NCBI RefSeq assembly: GCF_001570485.1
Contig: NZ_BCTA01000087.1
Coordinates: 1 to 64,000, forward strand
Source of the DNA: Mycolicibacterium novocastrense
Lineage (GTDB): Bacteria > Actinomycetota > Actinomycetes > Mycobacteriales > Mycobacteriaceae
DNA: 64,000 nt
Reading direction: 5' to 3'
In this document: positions 23,431 to 32,189 of the stretch, in pieces
Position numbering within the stretch: the stretch's first letter is position 1
Layout: every line of letters starts with the position of its first letter
Translations under genes and position numbers: made by a program
Notes under the pieces: generated by a model
What the model was told of the DNA's origin: nothing
Database searches by the model: none
Seen by the model: only the letters and a program-made list of their open reading frames with translations

Positions 23431-25098
23431 TCAGGCGGATCGGCCGCGCTCGCTGCGGTATCTGCGCACCAACGCGTCGGTGGAGGAGTCCGACTGTTCG
23501 GCGGGAGAGCCGTCGGCGGTGATGACCGGAAGCAGCGCCTTGGCCTGCGTCTTACCGAGTTCGACACCCCACTGATCGAACGAGTCGATACCCCAGATGA
23601 CTCCCTCGGTGAACACCTGGTGCTCGTACAGTGCGATCAACTGTCCGAGCGCCGACGGGGTCAGCTGGGTCGCGAGGATCGACGTGCTGGGCCGGTTGCC
23701 CGGCATCACCTTGTGCGGCACCACATTCGGCGGCGTGCCTTCTGCGGCGATCTCCTCGGCGGTCTTGCCGAACGCGAGCACCTGCGTCTGCGCGAAGAAG
23801 TTGCTCATCAACAGGTCGTGCATGCTGCCCTTGCCATCTGCGGTCGGCAGGTCGTCGGTCGGTTGAGAGAACGCGATGAAGTCGGCCGGCACCAGACGCG
23901 TGCCCTGATGCAGCAGTTGATAAAACGCGTGCTGGCCGTTGGTACCCGGCTCGCCCCAGAAGATCTCACCGGTGCTCGTGGTGACCGGCGTACCGTCGGC
24001 GCGCACCGACTTGCCGTTCGACTCCATCGTCAGCTGCTGCAGATAAGCGGCGAAGCGGGCGAGATCGTTCGAATAGGGCAGCACCGCACGGGTTTCCGCA
24101 CCGAAGAACTCGTTGTACCAGAGCCCGATCAGCCCCAGCAGCACCGGCGCATTCGATTCCAGCGGCGCCGTGCGGAAGTGCTCGTCGACGATGTGGAAGC
24201 CGGACAGGAACTCGGCGAACCGCTCGCGGCCGATCACGGCCATGACGCTCAAACCGATTGCGCTGTCGACCGAATACCGTCCGCCGACCCAGTCCCAGAA
24301 CCCGAACATGTTCTCGGTGTTGATGCCGAAATCGTCGACCAGTTTCTTGTTCGTCGAGACCGCCACGAAGTGCCGCGACACCGCGGCATCGCCGAGTGCA
24401 TCGGTCAGCCACCGGCGCGCCGCCGTCGCGTTGGTCAACGTCTCGAGCGTCGAAAACGTCTTCGACGCGACGATGAAAAGCGTTGTGGCAGGGTCGAGTC
24501 CATCGAGCTTGGCCACCAGGTCCGCCGGGTCGACGTTGGAGACGAACCGCGCCGAGATGCCGGCGTCGGCGTAGTGCCGCAACGCCAGGGTGGCCATCGC
24601 CGGTCCGAGGTCCGACCCGCCGATGCCGATGTTGACGACGGTTTTGATGGCCTCGCCCGTCGCGCCGGTCCACTCGCCGCTGCGCAACCGGTCGGTGAAG
24701 TCGCCCATCTTGTCGAGCACCTCGTGCACGTCGGCGACGACATTCTGCCCGTCGACCACCAGGTCGGCACCGCGCGGCAACCGCAAGGCCGTATGCAGGA
24801 CGGCGCGGTCCTCGGAGGTGTTGATGTGCGCGCCGGAGAACATGGCGTCACGTTTCTGTTCCAGTCGGGCGGCGCGGGCCAAATCCACCAGCAGGTCCAG
24901 CGTCTCGCGGATGACCCGGTGCTTGCTGTAGTCGATGTAGAGGTCGCCGACCATCGTCGCCAACTCGGTGCCGCGGGCCGGATCCTCGGCGAACAACTCG
25001 CGCAGGTGTTTCGCGCCGATCTCGTCGTGATGCCGCTGCAACGCCTGCCACGCCGGAGTCGAGGTGATATCGGGTATCTGGTCGGGGTCGGCATTCAT
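23431..25098 (-). CDS. pgi: Glucose-6-phosphate isomerase
   Basis: A 555-residue glycolytic/gluconeogenic isomerase (glucose-6-P to fructose-6-P). Phosphate-site and catalytic features visible: IGGSDLGP, SKTFSTLETLTNA, the signature VGGRYSVDSAIGLSV, PYSNDLARFAAYLQQL, GEPGTNGQHAFYQLLHQG (catalytic Glu and His) and GVELGKTQAKALLP (catalytic Lys). ATG 25098 is preferred because AGGG lies eight bases upstream; ATG 25104 is the alternative. Same neighbourhood as Rv0946c. Confidence 0.96.
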   Translation of the reverse strand: MNADPDQIPDITSTPAWQALQRHHDEIGAKHLRELFAEDPARGTELATMVGDLYIDYSKHRVIRETLDLLVDLARAARLEQKRDAMFSGAHINTSEDRAVLHTALRLPRGADLVVDGQNVVADVHEVLDKMGDFTDRLRSGEWTGATGEAIKTVVNIGIGGSDLGPAMATLALRHYADAGISARFVSNVDPADLVAKLDGLDPATTLFIVASKTFSTLETLTNATAARRWLTDALGDAAVSRHFVAVSTNKKLVDDFGINTENMFGFWDWVGGRYSVDSAIGLSVMAVIGRERFAEFLSGFHIVDEHFRTAPLESNAPVLLGLIGLWYNEFFGAETRAVLPYSNDLARFAAYLQQLTMESNGKSVRADGTPVTTSTGEIFWGEPGTNGQHAFYQLLHQGTRLVPADFIAFSQPTDDLPTADGKGSMHDLLMSNFFAQTQVLAFGKTAEEIAAEGTPPNVVPHKVMPGNRPSTSILATQLTPSALGQLIALYEHQVFTEGVIWGIDSFDQWGVELGKTQAKALLPVITADGSPAEQSDSSTDALVRRYRSERGRSA

Positions 25099-25146
25099 GA
25101 ACATGACCCTAGTGCGGCGAAAAGACCAAAGGTGTACAGAAGAGTT

Positions 25147-26595
25147 ATGGATACCGCGAAGCTGTTGTCGTCAGTGCCCACCGGACTGTGGATCGGCGGT
25201 GAGGAACGCGACGGCTCGTCCACCTTCGATGTGCTCGACCCATCCGACGACTCGGTGATCACCTCCGTCGCCAACGCCACCGCCGATGATGCGATTGCCG
25301 CGCTCGACGCCGCCTGCGCTGTGCAGGCCGAGTGGGCGGCCACCGCTCCGCGCGAACGCGGTGAGATTCTGCGCGCGGTGTTCGAGAAGATCACCGAACG
25401 CGCCGAGGACATCGCCACGCTGATGACCCTGGAGATGGGCAAGGTGCTGCGCGAGAGCATGGGCGAGGTCACCTACGGCGCCGAGTTCTTCCGCTGGTTC
25501 GCCGAGGAGGCAGTGCGCATCGCGGGCCGCTACACGCCCAGCCCCGCGGGCAGCGGACGCGTCCTGGTCACCAAACAACCGGTCGGCCCGTGCTACGCGA
25601 TCACGCCGTGGAACTTCCCGCTGGCGATGGGCACCCGCAAGATCGGGCCCGCGTTCGCCGCCGGGTGCACGATGATCGTCAAGCCCGCGCAGGAAACGCC
25701 GCTGACCATGCTGCTGCTGGCCAAGCTGATGGACGAGGCCGGCCTGCCCAAGGGGGTGCTCTCGGTTCTGCCGACGAAGAACCCCGGCGACGTCACCGCC
25801 GCGCTGATCGACGACGGCCGGCTGCGCAAGCTGACCTTCACCGGTTCCACCGGCGTCGGCAAGGCGCTGGTCAAACAGTCGGCCGACAAGCTGCTGCGCA
25901 CGTCGATGGAGCTGGGCGGCAACGCCCCGTTCGTGGTGTTCGACGACGCCGACGTCGACGCCGCCGTCGAGGGCGCCGTGCTGGCCAAGATGCGCAACGG
26001 CGGGGAGGCCTGCACCGCGGCCAACCGCTTCCACGTCGCGAACTCGGTGCGCGAGGAGTTCACCGAAAAGCTGGTCAAGCGGATGAGCGAGTTCACCCTC
26101 GGCAAGGGAGTCGACGAGTCGGCCACACTCGGACCGTTGATCAACGCCAAACAGGTCGCCACGGTCGAAGACCTGGTCTCCGACGCGGTGTCGCGCGGTG
26201 CGAAGGTCGCCGTCGGCGGGGTTGCGCCCGGCGGGCCGGGCAATTTCTACCCGGCCACGGTGCTGGCCGACGTGCCCGCCGACGCCCGCATCCTCAAGGA
26301 GGAGGTGTTCGGGCCCGTCGCGCCGATCACCGGATTCGACACCGAGGATGAGGGTGTCGCCGCAGCCAACGACACCGAGTACGGGCTCGCGGCTTACATC
26401 TACACGCAGTCGCTGGACCGCGCGCTGCGCGTCGCCGAAGGTATTGAGTCCGGCATCGTCGGCATCAACCGAGGCGTCGTCTCCGACCCGGCGGCGCCGT
26501 TCGGCGGCATCAAGGAGTCGGGCTTCGGGCGCGAGGGCGGCTTCGAGGGCATCGAGGAGTACCTCGAGGTGAAATACATCGCACTGACGAAGTAG
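25147..26595 (+). CDS. gabD: NAD(P)-dependent succinate-semialdehyde dehydrogenase-like aldehyde dehydrogenase
   Basis: A 482-residue aldehyde dehydrogenase. The catalytic pair is Glu255 in MELGGNAPF and Cys289 in GGEACTAANR; the cofactor region has TPWNFPLAMGTRKIGPA and FTGSTGVGKAL. The IKESGFGREGGFEGIEEYLEVKYIAL C-terminus is typical of the GabD group that oxidises succinate semialdehyde to succinate in GABA degradation or the mycobacterial TCA bypass. ATG 25147 is the first start after the divergent pgi. Substrate assignment within the family is moderately sure. Confidence 0.87.
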   Translation: MDTAKLLSSVPTGLWIGGEERDGSSTFDVLDPSDDSVITSVANATADDAIAALDAACAVQAEWAATAPRERGEILRAVFEKITERAEDIATLMTLEMGKVLRESMGEVTYGAEFFRWFAEEAVRIAGRYTPSPAGSGRVLVTKQPVGPCYAITPWNFPLAMGTRKIGPAFAAGCTMIVKPAQETPLTMLLLAKLMDEAGLPKGVLSVLPTKNPGDVTAALIDDGRLRKLTFTGSTGVGKALVKQSADKLLRTSMELGGNAPFVVFDDADVDAAVEGAVLAKMRNGGEACTAANRFHVANSVREEFTEKLVKRMSEFTLGKGVDESATLGPLINAKQVATVEDLVSDAVSRGAKVAVGGVAPGGPGNFYPATVLADVPADARILKEEVFGPVAPITGFDTEDEGVAAANDTEYGLAAYIYTQSLDRALRVAEGIESGIVGINRGVVSDPAAPFGGIKESGFGREGGFEGIEEYLEVKYIALTK

Positions 26596-26653
26596 GTCGA
26601 CACGCCGCCGCGCCTGCCGCGGCAGGTCCGCTCGCACGGGCAAGATTTCGCAA

Positions 26654-28654
26654 GTGAACGCGCGTCGCTCCGTCGCGCCCGCTGATCGCCGCCCGCTGTC
26701 AGTACATCCCTCCTCGCGTGCGCGTCGGCGTGGCGAGATCCCCGCCCTCGACGGCATCCGCGCCGTCGCCGTCGCACTCGTGCTCGCTGACCACGGCGGC
26801 ATCCCCGGCGTTGACGGCGGCTTCCTCGGCGTCGACCTGTTCTTCGTGCTCAGCGGCTTCCTGATCACCTCGCTGCTGCTCGACGAGCACGCCCGCACCG
26901 GGCGAATCCGGCTGCGCGACTTCTGGATACGTCGCGCCCGCAGACTCCTGCCCGCGCTGCTGGTGATGGTGCTCGCGGTGGTGGCGGCGCGGGAATTCTT
27001 CTCGACGGAGGCGGTCGCGAACCTGCGCGACGACGCCGTTGCCTCGTTCTTCTGGGTGGCCAACTGGGCGTTCGTCGCCCAGCGCACCGACTACTTCTCC
27101 CAGGGGGCGCCACCCTCGCCGCTGCAGCACACCTGGTCGCTGGGGGTCGAGGAGCAGTACTACCTGCTGTGGCCGCTGCTGCTGATCGCCGTCGCGTTCG
27201 TCTTCTGTCGTCGAGACCCGACCCATCTGCGATGGGCGGTCCTGGGCGTTGCCGGCGCGGGGGCGATCGCCTCGGCGGCGGTGGCGATCGTCTTCGTCGA
27301 CGACGGGACGCTGAACCGGATCTACTTCGGCACCGACACCCGCGCACAGGCGCTGCTGGTCGGCGCGGCGACGGCGGCCCTGCTGGTGCGGGACTGGACC
27401 ACGGTGACGCTCGCCGGGCCGGTGATCAGGACGCGGTGGCTGCGCGGGGCCGCCCGCGCGGTGTCTGTCGTCGGTGTCGTCGTCCTGGGGTTCGCGGTGC
27501 ATATGGCGACCGGCAGCGCCGGCGATTTCCGCAAGGGCCTGCTGATCGTCGTCGCGCTCGCCGCCGCGTGCGTGATCGGTGCGGTGGCGATGGATCAGGA
27601 AGGGCCGGTCGCGCGCGTGCTGGCGTGGCGGCCGCTGGTCTGGCTTGGCGCGATCTCCTACGGCGTCTACCTGTGGCACTGGCCGATCTTCCTGGCGCTC
27701 AACGGCGAACGCACCGGATGGTCCGGCTGGTCGTTGTTCGGCCTGCGGTGTGCGGCGACGCTGGCGGTCGCGGCGCTGTCGTGGTGGCTGCTCGAGCAGC
27801 CCATCCGGCGCTGGCGGCCGGTGATCGTGCCGATGCTGCCGTTGGCCGGCGCGACGGCGGCGACCGCCGCGGTGATCACGATGAGCGTGTTGCCGGTCGG
27901 CGTGCCGACCGGGCCGCCGATGGAGGACCCGAGCATCGACTCCGCGGCGCTGGTCGCGCCGGAGGTGCCGATCCAGGTGCAGCGCCACACCAGCCGCGAT
28001 CCGAACACCAGGACCGTGGCGGTGTTCGGCGACTCGGTGGCGTGGACGTTGATGCGCTACCTGCCGGAGACACCGGGGCTCAGATTCACCGACTACACGA
28101 CGATCGGATGCGGCATCGCGCGCGGCGGGCCGTACCGCTATGTCGGTCAGACGCTGAACCAGAAGCCCGCGTGCGATTCGTGGCCGAGCAGGTGGACGGA
28201 GCGGGTCAAACATGACCGGCCCGACGTGGTGCTGATGATCGTGGGCCGATGGGAAGTCGTCGACCGGATGAACGAAGGCGTGTGGACCCACATCGGCGAG
28301 CCGACGTACGACGCCTATCTGCGCGCCGAACTCAACCGCGCGCTCGACATCCTGTCCTCGACCGGCGCGCGCGTCGTCGTCACCACCGAGCCCTACAACC
28401 GCCGCGCCGAGAAGCGCGACGGCAGCCTGTATCCGGAGGACGATCCCGACCGGGTCGACGACTGGAACGCGTTGCTGCGCAGCGCCGTCAAGTACCGCTC
28501 GAACGTCACCGTGCTCGATTTGAACCGCAAGCTCGGCCCGAACGGCGGCTACACCAACTGGATCGACGGCATCCGCATCCGCAGCGACGGTGTGCACCCC
28601 ACGCCCGAAGCGGTGGAATGGTTGACGCCGTGGCTGACCGACGCGCTGCGCTGA
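26654..28654 (+). CDS. Membrane acyltransferase (AT3/OafA type) with C-terminal SGNH domain
   Basis: A 666-residue protein. Residues ~28-400 form the ten-helix acyltransferase-3 domain: EIPALDGIRAVAVALVLADHGG (catalytic His), GFLGVDLFFVLSGFLI and DFWIRRARRLLPALL. An extracytoplasmic SGNH-like domain follows with block I VAVFGDSVAWTL and block V SDGVHPTPEAVEW (Asp and His). Such two-domain proteins transfer acetyl or other acyl groups to cell-envelope sugars across the membrane. GTG 26654 gives the complete N-terminus. The target glycan is unknown. Confidence 0.88.
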   Translation: MNARRSVAPADRRPLSVHPSSRARRRGEIPALDGIRAVAVALVLADHGGIPGVDGGFLGVDLFFVLSGFLITSLLLDEHARTGRIRLRDFWIRRARRLLPALLVMVLAVVAAREFFSTEAVANLRDDAVASFFWVANWAFVAQRTDYFSQGAPPSPLQHTWSLGVEEQYYLLWPLLLIAVAFVFCRRDPTHLRWAVLGVAGAGAIASAAVAIVFVDDGTLNRIYFGTDTRAQALLVGAATAALLVRDWTTVTLAGPVIRTRWLRGAARAVSVVGVVVLGFAVHMATGSAGDFRKGLLIVVALAAACVIGAVAMDQEGPVARVLAWRPLVWLGAISYGVYLWHWPIFLALNGERTGWSGWSLFGLRCAATLAVAALSWWLLEQPIRRWRPVIVPMLPLAGATAATAAVITMSVLPVGVPTGPPMEDPSIDSAALVAPEVPIQVQRHTSRDPNTRTVAVFGDSVAWTLMRYLPETPGLRFTDYTTIGCGIARGGPYRYVGQTLNQKPACDSWPSRWTERVKHDRPDVVLMIVGRWEVVDRMNEGVWTHIGEPTYDAYLRAELNRALDILSSTGARVVVTTEPYNRRAEKRDGSLYPEDDPDRVDDWNALLRSAVKYRSNVTVLDLNRKLGPNGGYTNWIDGIRIRSDGVHPTPEAVEWLTPWLTDALR

Positions 28655-28663
28655 AGCGGTGGT

Positions 28664-28706
28664 TTCGGTGCTCTAGCAGTCGCTCAGCGACTGTCTGGGC
28701 ACCGAA
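28664..28706. terminator. Nested hairpin between convergent acyltransferase and chorismate mutase genes
   Basis: Outer arms ttcggtgc (28664-28671) and gcaccgaa (28699-28706) enclose an inner perfect stem cagtcgct/agcgactg (28677-28684 and 28686-28693). It fills the convergent gap and is likely a bidirectional terminator. Confidence 0.72.
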
Positions 28707-28707
28707 G

Positions 28708-28974
28708 TCACTGGTGGCCGAGGCGACCGCGGCCCAACCGCAGCAACAGCATCGCGAGGTCTTTGCCGTCGGGGCCTAGTTCGCTGTAGCGCTCGATGAC
28801 CTTCATCTCGCGGCTGTGCACCAGGCGGGTGCCACCGGAGGCCATCCGAGCCTGACCGATCATCTTGGACACCTCGGTGCGGCGCTTCACGGCCGCCAGA
28901 ATTTCGGCGTCCAGCCGGTCGATCTCCCGGCGCAGGTCATCGATATCGGGCACAGTCTCGGTTCCGGTCGTCAT
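28708..28974 (-). CDS. Cytosolic chorismate mutase (AroQ delta, Rv0948c-like)
   Basis: An 88-residue single-domain AroQ mutase making prephenate for Phe/Tyr synthesis. The sequence DIDDLRREIDRLDAEILAAVKRR (helix 1 with the catalytic Arg) and GTRLVHSREMKVIERYSELGPDGKDLAMLLLRLGRGRLGH closely follow Rv0948c, which is active only when bound to DAHP synthase AroG; the conserved C-terminal RLGH is the part that contacts the partner. ATG 28974 is preferred; an in-frame GTG lies at 28983. It is divergent from uvrD1 across a 234-bp gap where I see no firm motif. Confidence 0.9.
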   Translation of the reverse strand: MTTGTETVPDIDDLRREIDRLDAEILAAVKRRTEVSKMIGQARMASGGTRLVHSREMKVIERYSELGPDGKDLAMLLLRLGRGRLGHQ

Positions 28975-29208
28975 GGGTTTCACCGCCTCGTCGTGTGTTC
29001 AGGTCTCGTCCTCGTCCGGTCCTCGGGCTCACACAGGAGACTCTCGCAGAAGCCGCTAGACCACGGGCACCGCGGATCGGCACCCGTAGATGAAGCATTG
29101 TTTGCTGAGCACGGGACAAAGTGTGCCACCAAACGCTGTGCCAGCGCAAAGCTGTGCGGCGGTTCGACCGCGGGAGTGTCCCTGCACAGCGGTAAGTTCG
29201 ATACCGAC

Positions 29209-31539
29209 ATGAGCGCACCCAACTTGATCGCACCGAACGGGGCCACCGAATCCGACCAACTGCTCGAGGGGCTCAACCCGCAGCAGCGTAAAGCCGTCCT
29301 GCACGAGGGCTCGCCGCTGCTCATCGTCGCAGGTGCCGGCTCCGGCAAGACCGCTGTGCTCACCCGCCGGATCGCCTATCTGCTCGCCGCCCGTGACGTG
29401 GGCGTCGGGCAGGTGCTGGCGATCACCTTCACCAACAAGGCGGCTGCCGAGATGCGCGAGCGGGTGGTGGGCCTGGTGGGGCCCCGTGCCCGTGCAATGT
29501 GGGTGTCGACGTTCCACTCCACCTGCGTGCGGATCTTGCGCAACCAGGCCTCGCTGCTGCCAGGGCTGAACTCGAACTTCTCGATCTATGACGCCGACGA
29601 CTCGCGACGCCTGCTGCTGATGATCGGCAAGGACATGGGGCTCGACACCAAGCGGTACTCGCCGCGGCTGTTGTCCAACGCCATCTCCACCCACAAGAAC
29701 GAGTTGGTCGGCCCGGAGCAGGCGGCCGCCGAGGCCTCGGAGGCGGGCGAGGAGTTGCCCGGCATCATCGCCGATGTCTACGCCGAGTACCAGCGCCGCC
29801 TGCGCGCGGCCAACGCGCTCGACTTCGACGACCTGATCGGCGAGACGGTCGCCGTGCTGCAGGCCTTCCCGCAGATCGCGCAGTACTACCGGCGTCGGTT
29901 CCGGCACATCCTCGTCGACGAGTACCAGGACACCAACCACGCCCAATACGTGCTGGTGCGCGAACTGGTCGGGACGGCGGCCTCGCAAGATGATCCAGCG
30001 GGCGTGCCGCCGGCCGAACTGTGCGTGGTGGGCGATGCCGACCAGTCGATCTATGCGTTCCGCGGCGCGACGATCCGCAACATCGAGGATTTCGAGCGCG
30101 ACTATCCGAATGCGACAACCATTCTGCTGGAACAGAATTACCGTTCCACCCAGAACATACTGAACGCCGCGAACGCGGTCATCTCCCGCAACGCCGGCCG
30201 ACGCGAGAAGCGCCTGTGGACCGACGAGGGGGAGGGCGAGCTGATCGTCGGCTACGTCGCCGACAACGAGCACGACGAGGCGCGATTCGTCGCGCAGGAG
30301 ATCGATGCGCTCGTCGACGGCGGTGGCAGTTATTCAGATGTCGCGGTGTTCTATCGCACCAACAACTCCTCGCGTGCGCTCGAAGAGGTGTTCATCCGCG
30401 CGGGCATCCCCTACAAAGTCGTTGGCGGCGTACGGTTCTACGAACGTCGGGAGATCCGCGACATCGTCGCGTACCTGCGGGTGCTGGACAACCCCGGCGA
30501 CTCGGTGAGCATGCGCCGGATCCTGAACACTCCGCGCCGCGGCATCGGCGACCGCGCCGAAGCCTGCGTCGCGGTGTACGCCGAGAACGCCGGCTGCAGC
30601 TTCAACGACGCCCTGCAGGCGGCCGCCGAGGGCAAGGTGCCGATGCTCAACACCCGTGCGGAGAAATGCATCTCGGCGTTCGTGGAGATGCTCGACGAAC
30701 TGCGCGGCCGCCTCGACGATGAACTCGGCGAACTGGTCGAGGCCGTACTCGACCGCACCGGCTACCGCGCCGAACTCGAGTCGTCAAGCGACCCGCAGGA
30801 TCTCGCGCGGCTGGACAACCTCAACGAGTTGGTCAGCGTCGCACACGAATTCAGCACCGACCTGGCCAACGCGCAGGCGCTCGCCGATGACGAGCAGCTG
30901 GACGAGGACATCCCCGACACCGGCGTGCTGGCTCAGTTCCTGGAACGGGTCTCACTGGTAGCCGACGCCGACGAGCTTCCCGAGCACGGCGCCGGTGTCG
31001 TCACGATGATGACGTTGCACACCGCCAAGGGCCTCGAGTTCCCGGTCGTCTTCGTGACCGGGTGGGAGGACGGCATGTTCCCGCACATGCGGGCGCTGGG
31101 CGACCCCGCCGAGCTGTCCGAGGAGCGCCGGCTGGCCTACGTCGGCATCACCCGTGCCCGGCAGCGGCTCTACCTCAGCCGAGCCAAGGTCCGTTCGTCA
31201 TGGGGCCAACCGATGCTGAACCCGGAATCACGCTTCCTCAAGGAGATTCCGCAACACCTGATCGACTGGCGGCGCACCGATCCGACACCGTCGTTCAGCG
31301 CGCCCGTGAGCGGGGCGGGCCGGTTCGGCACGCCGAGACCGTCGCCGACGCGGTCGGGTACGGGCAAGCGGCCACTGCTGGTGCTCGAGCCCGGCGACCG
31401 GGTCACGCACGACAAGTACGGGCTGGGCCGCGTGGAAGAGGTGAGCGGCGTGGGCGAGTCGGCGATGTCGCTGATCGATTTCGGCAGCTCCGGTCGGGTC
31501 AAGCTCATGCACAACCACGCGCCGATCACCAAGCTCTAA
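29209..31539 (+). CDS. uvrD1: ATP-dependent DNA helicase UvrD1/PcrA
   Basis: A 776-residue superfamily 1A 3'-5' helicase for nucleotide excision and mismatch-type repair and transcription-coupled displacement. Motif Q/I: NPQQRKAV and GAGSGKT (residues 42-48); Ia TFTNKAAAEMRERV; II DEYQDT (237-242); III GDADQSIYAFRG (~275-286); IV EQNYRSTQNIL; V TLHTAKGLEFPVVFVTGWEDG; VI RLAYVGITRARQRLY. The last ~50 residues (LEPGDRVTHDKYGLGRVEEV) form the Tudor-like domain that contacts RNA polymerase or Ku. ATG 29209 aligns with Rv0949. The stop overlaps the convergent membrane gene. Confidence 0.96.
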   Translation: MSAPNLIAPNGATESDQLLEGLNPQQRKAVLHEGSPLLIVAGAGSGKTAVLTRRIAYLLAARDVGVGQVLAITFTNKAAAEMRERVVGLVGPRARAMWVSTFHSTCVRILRNQASLLPGLNSNFSIYDADDSRRLLLMIGKDMGLDTKRYSPRLLSNAISTHKNELVGPEQAAAEASEAGEELPGIIADVYAEYQRRLRAANALDFDDLIGETVAVLQAFPQIAQYYRRRFRHILVDEYQDTNHAQYVLVRELVGTAASQDDPAGVPPAELCVVGDADQSIYAFRGATIRNIEDFERDYPNATTILLEQNYRSTQNILNAANAVISRNAGRREKRLWTDEGEGELIVGYVADNEHDEARFVAQEIDALVDGGGSYSDVAVFYRTNNSSRALEEVFIRAGIPYKVVGGVRFYERREIRDIVAYLRVLDNPGDSVSMRRILNTPRRGIGDRAEACVAVYAENAGCSFNDALQAAAEGKVPMLNTRAEKCISAFVEMLDELRGRLDDELGELVEAVLDRTGYRAELESSSDPQDLARLDNLNELVSVAHEFSTDLANAQALADDEQLDEDIPDTGVLAQFLERVSLVADADELPEHGAGVVTMMTLHTAKGLEFPVVFVTGWEDGMFPHMRALGDPAELSEERRLAYVGITRARQRLYLSRAKVRSSWGQPMLNPESRFLKEIPQHLIDWRRTDPTPSFSAPVSGAGRFGTPRPSPTRSGTGKRPLLVLEPGDRVTHDKYGLGRVEEVSGVGESAMSLIDFGSSGRVKLMHNHAPITKL

Positions 31540-32180
31540 CCGGAGCGTTCCCAGCGTCCGGTGGCCGGCAGCGCGGCGAGCACGATACTCGCCAGCGGCA
31601 GCACCGGGATCGCGTACACCACGGCGGGCAGCTTGGCCCCGGCGACGAAAAGGCTGGAGAAGATCAGCAGCGCCACCATCGACCCCACCATGACCAGGAG
31701 GCGGCTCACCCAGCGGCGCAACAGAAGTCCGATCAGCCCGGCGATGAGAGCGGCCGCCGAGATCGCGGTCAGGAAGCCGACCGCGACACAGAACAGTTGA
31801 TCGGTGCGCCACCAGCCGGTGATCAGGTCGGTGGCGATGACGGCGGTTGCCCAGCCGGTCAGGATGCTGGTTACCGCGGTGGCGATCGCGGTTTTCGGAT
31901 TGGCCGGCGGCGATCCGGCCGGGGACACGGCCACGGGCCGGGCCCGAGGGATGTAACTCGTCTCCGGCGCGGGGCGGTCGGACATCTGTGTCGCGCCTCC
32001 GTCCGCCATCTGCGTGGGCGGGCCGGCGACCGGGATCGCACCGGTCGGATGGCGGCGGATGATATTCGTCTGGGGGTCCTGGCCGGTCGGAATCTCGCCG
32101 GAAGGGTGGCGGCGGATGATGCCCGTTTCCGCGCTCGACGGTGATTGACGTGTCAGATCGGAGTCGTCGTCGCCGGCCAC
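31536..32180 (-). CDS. Membrane protein with repeated N-terminal IIRRHPxGxIP motif
   Basis: A 214-residue protein. The first ~95 residues are a disordered, Pro-rich cytosolic region in which GIIRRHPSGEIP and NIIRRHPTGAIP are tandem near-repeats, followed by PTQMADGGATQMSD. Four hydrophobic segments follow (AIATAVTSILTGWATAVIA; LFCVAVGFLTAISAAALIAGLIGLLL; LLVMVGSMVALLIFSSLFVAG; VVYAIPVLPLASIVLAAL). The family is not recognised. It is downstream of the M23 peptidase gene on the same strand (nine bases apart) and may be cotranscribed. Confidence 0.75.
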   Translation of the reverse strand: MAGDDDSDLTRQSPSSAETGIIRRHPSGEIPTGQDPQTNIIRRHPTGAIPVAGPPTQMADGGATQMSDRPAPETSYIPRARPVAVSPAGSPPANPKTAIATAVTSILTGWATAVIATDLITGWWRTDQLFCVAVGFLTAISAAALIAGLIGLLLRRWVSRLLVMVGSMVALLIFSSLFVAGAKLPAVVYAIPVLPLASIVLAALPATGRWERSG

Positions 32181-32189
32181 TCAGTAAGA

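Noticed and set aside
23620..25146. Upstream extension of the aldehyde dehydrogenase frame across pgi
   Set aside because: The extension is antisense to pgi; the dehydrogenase family start is ATG 25147.
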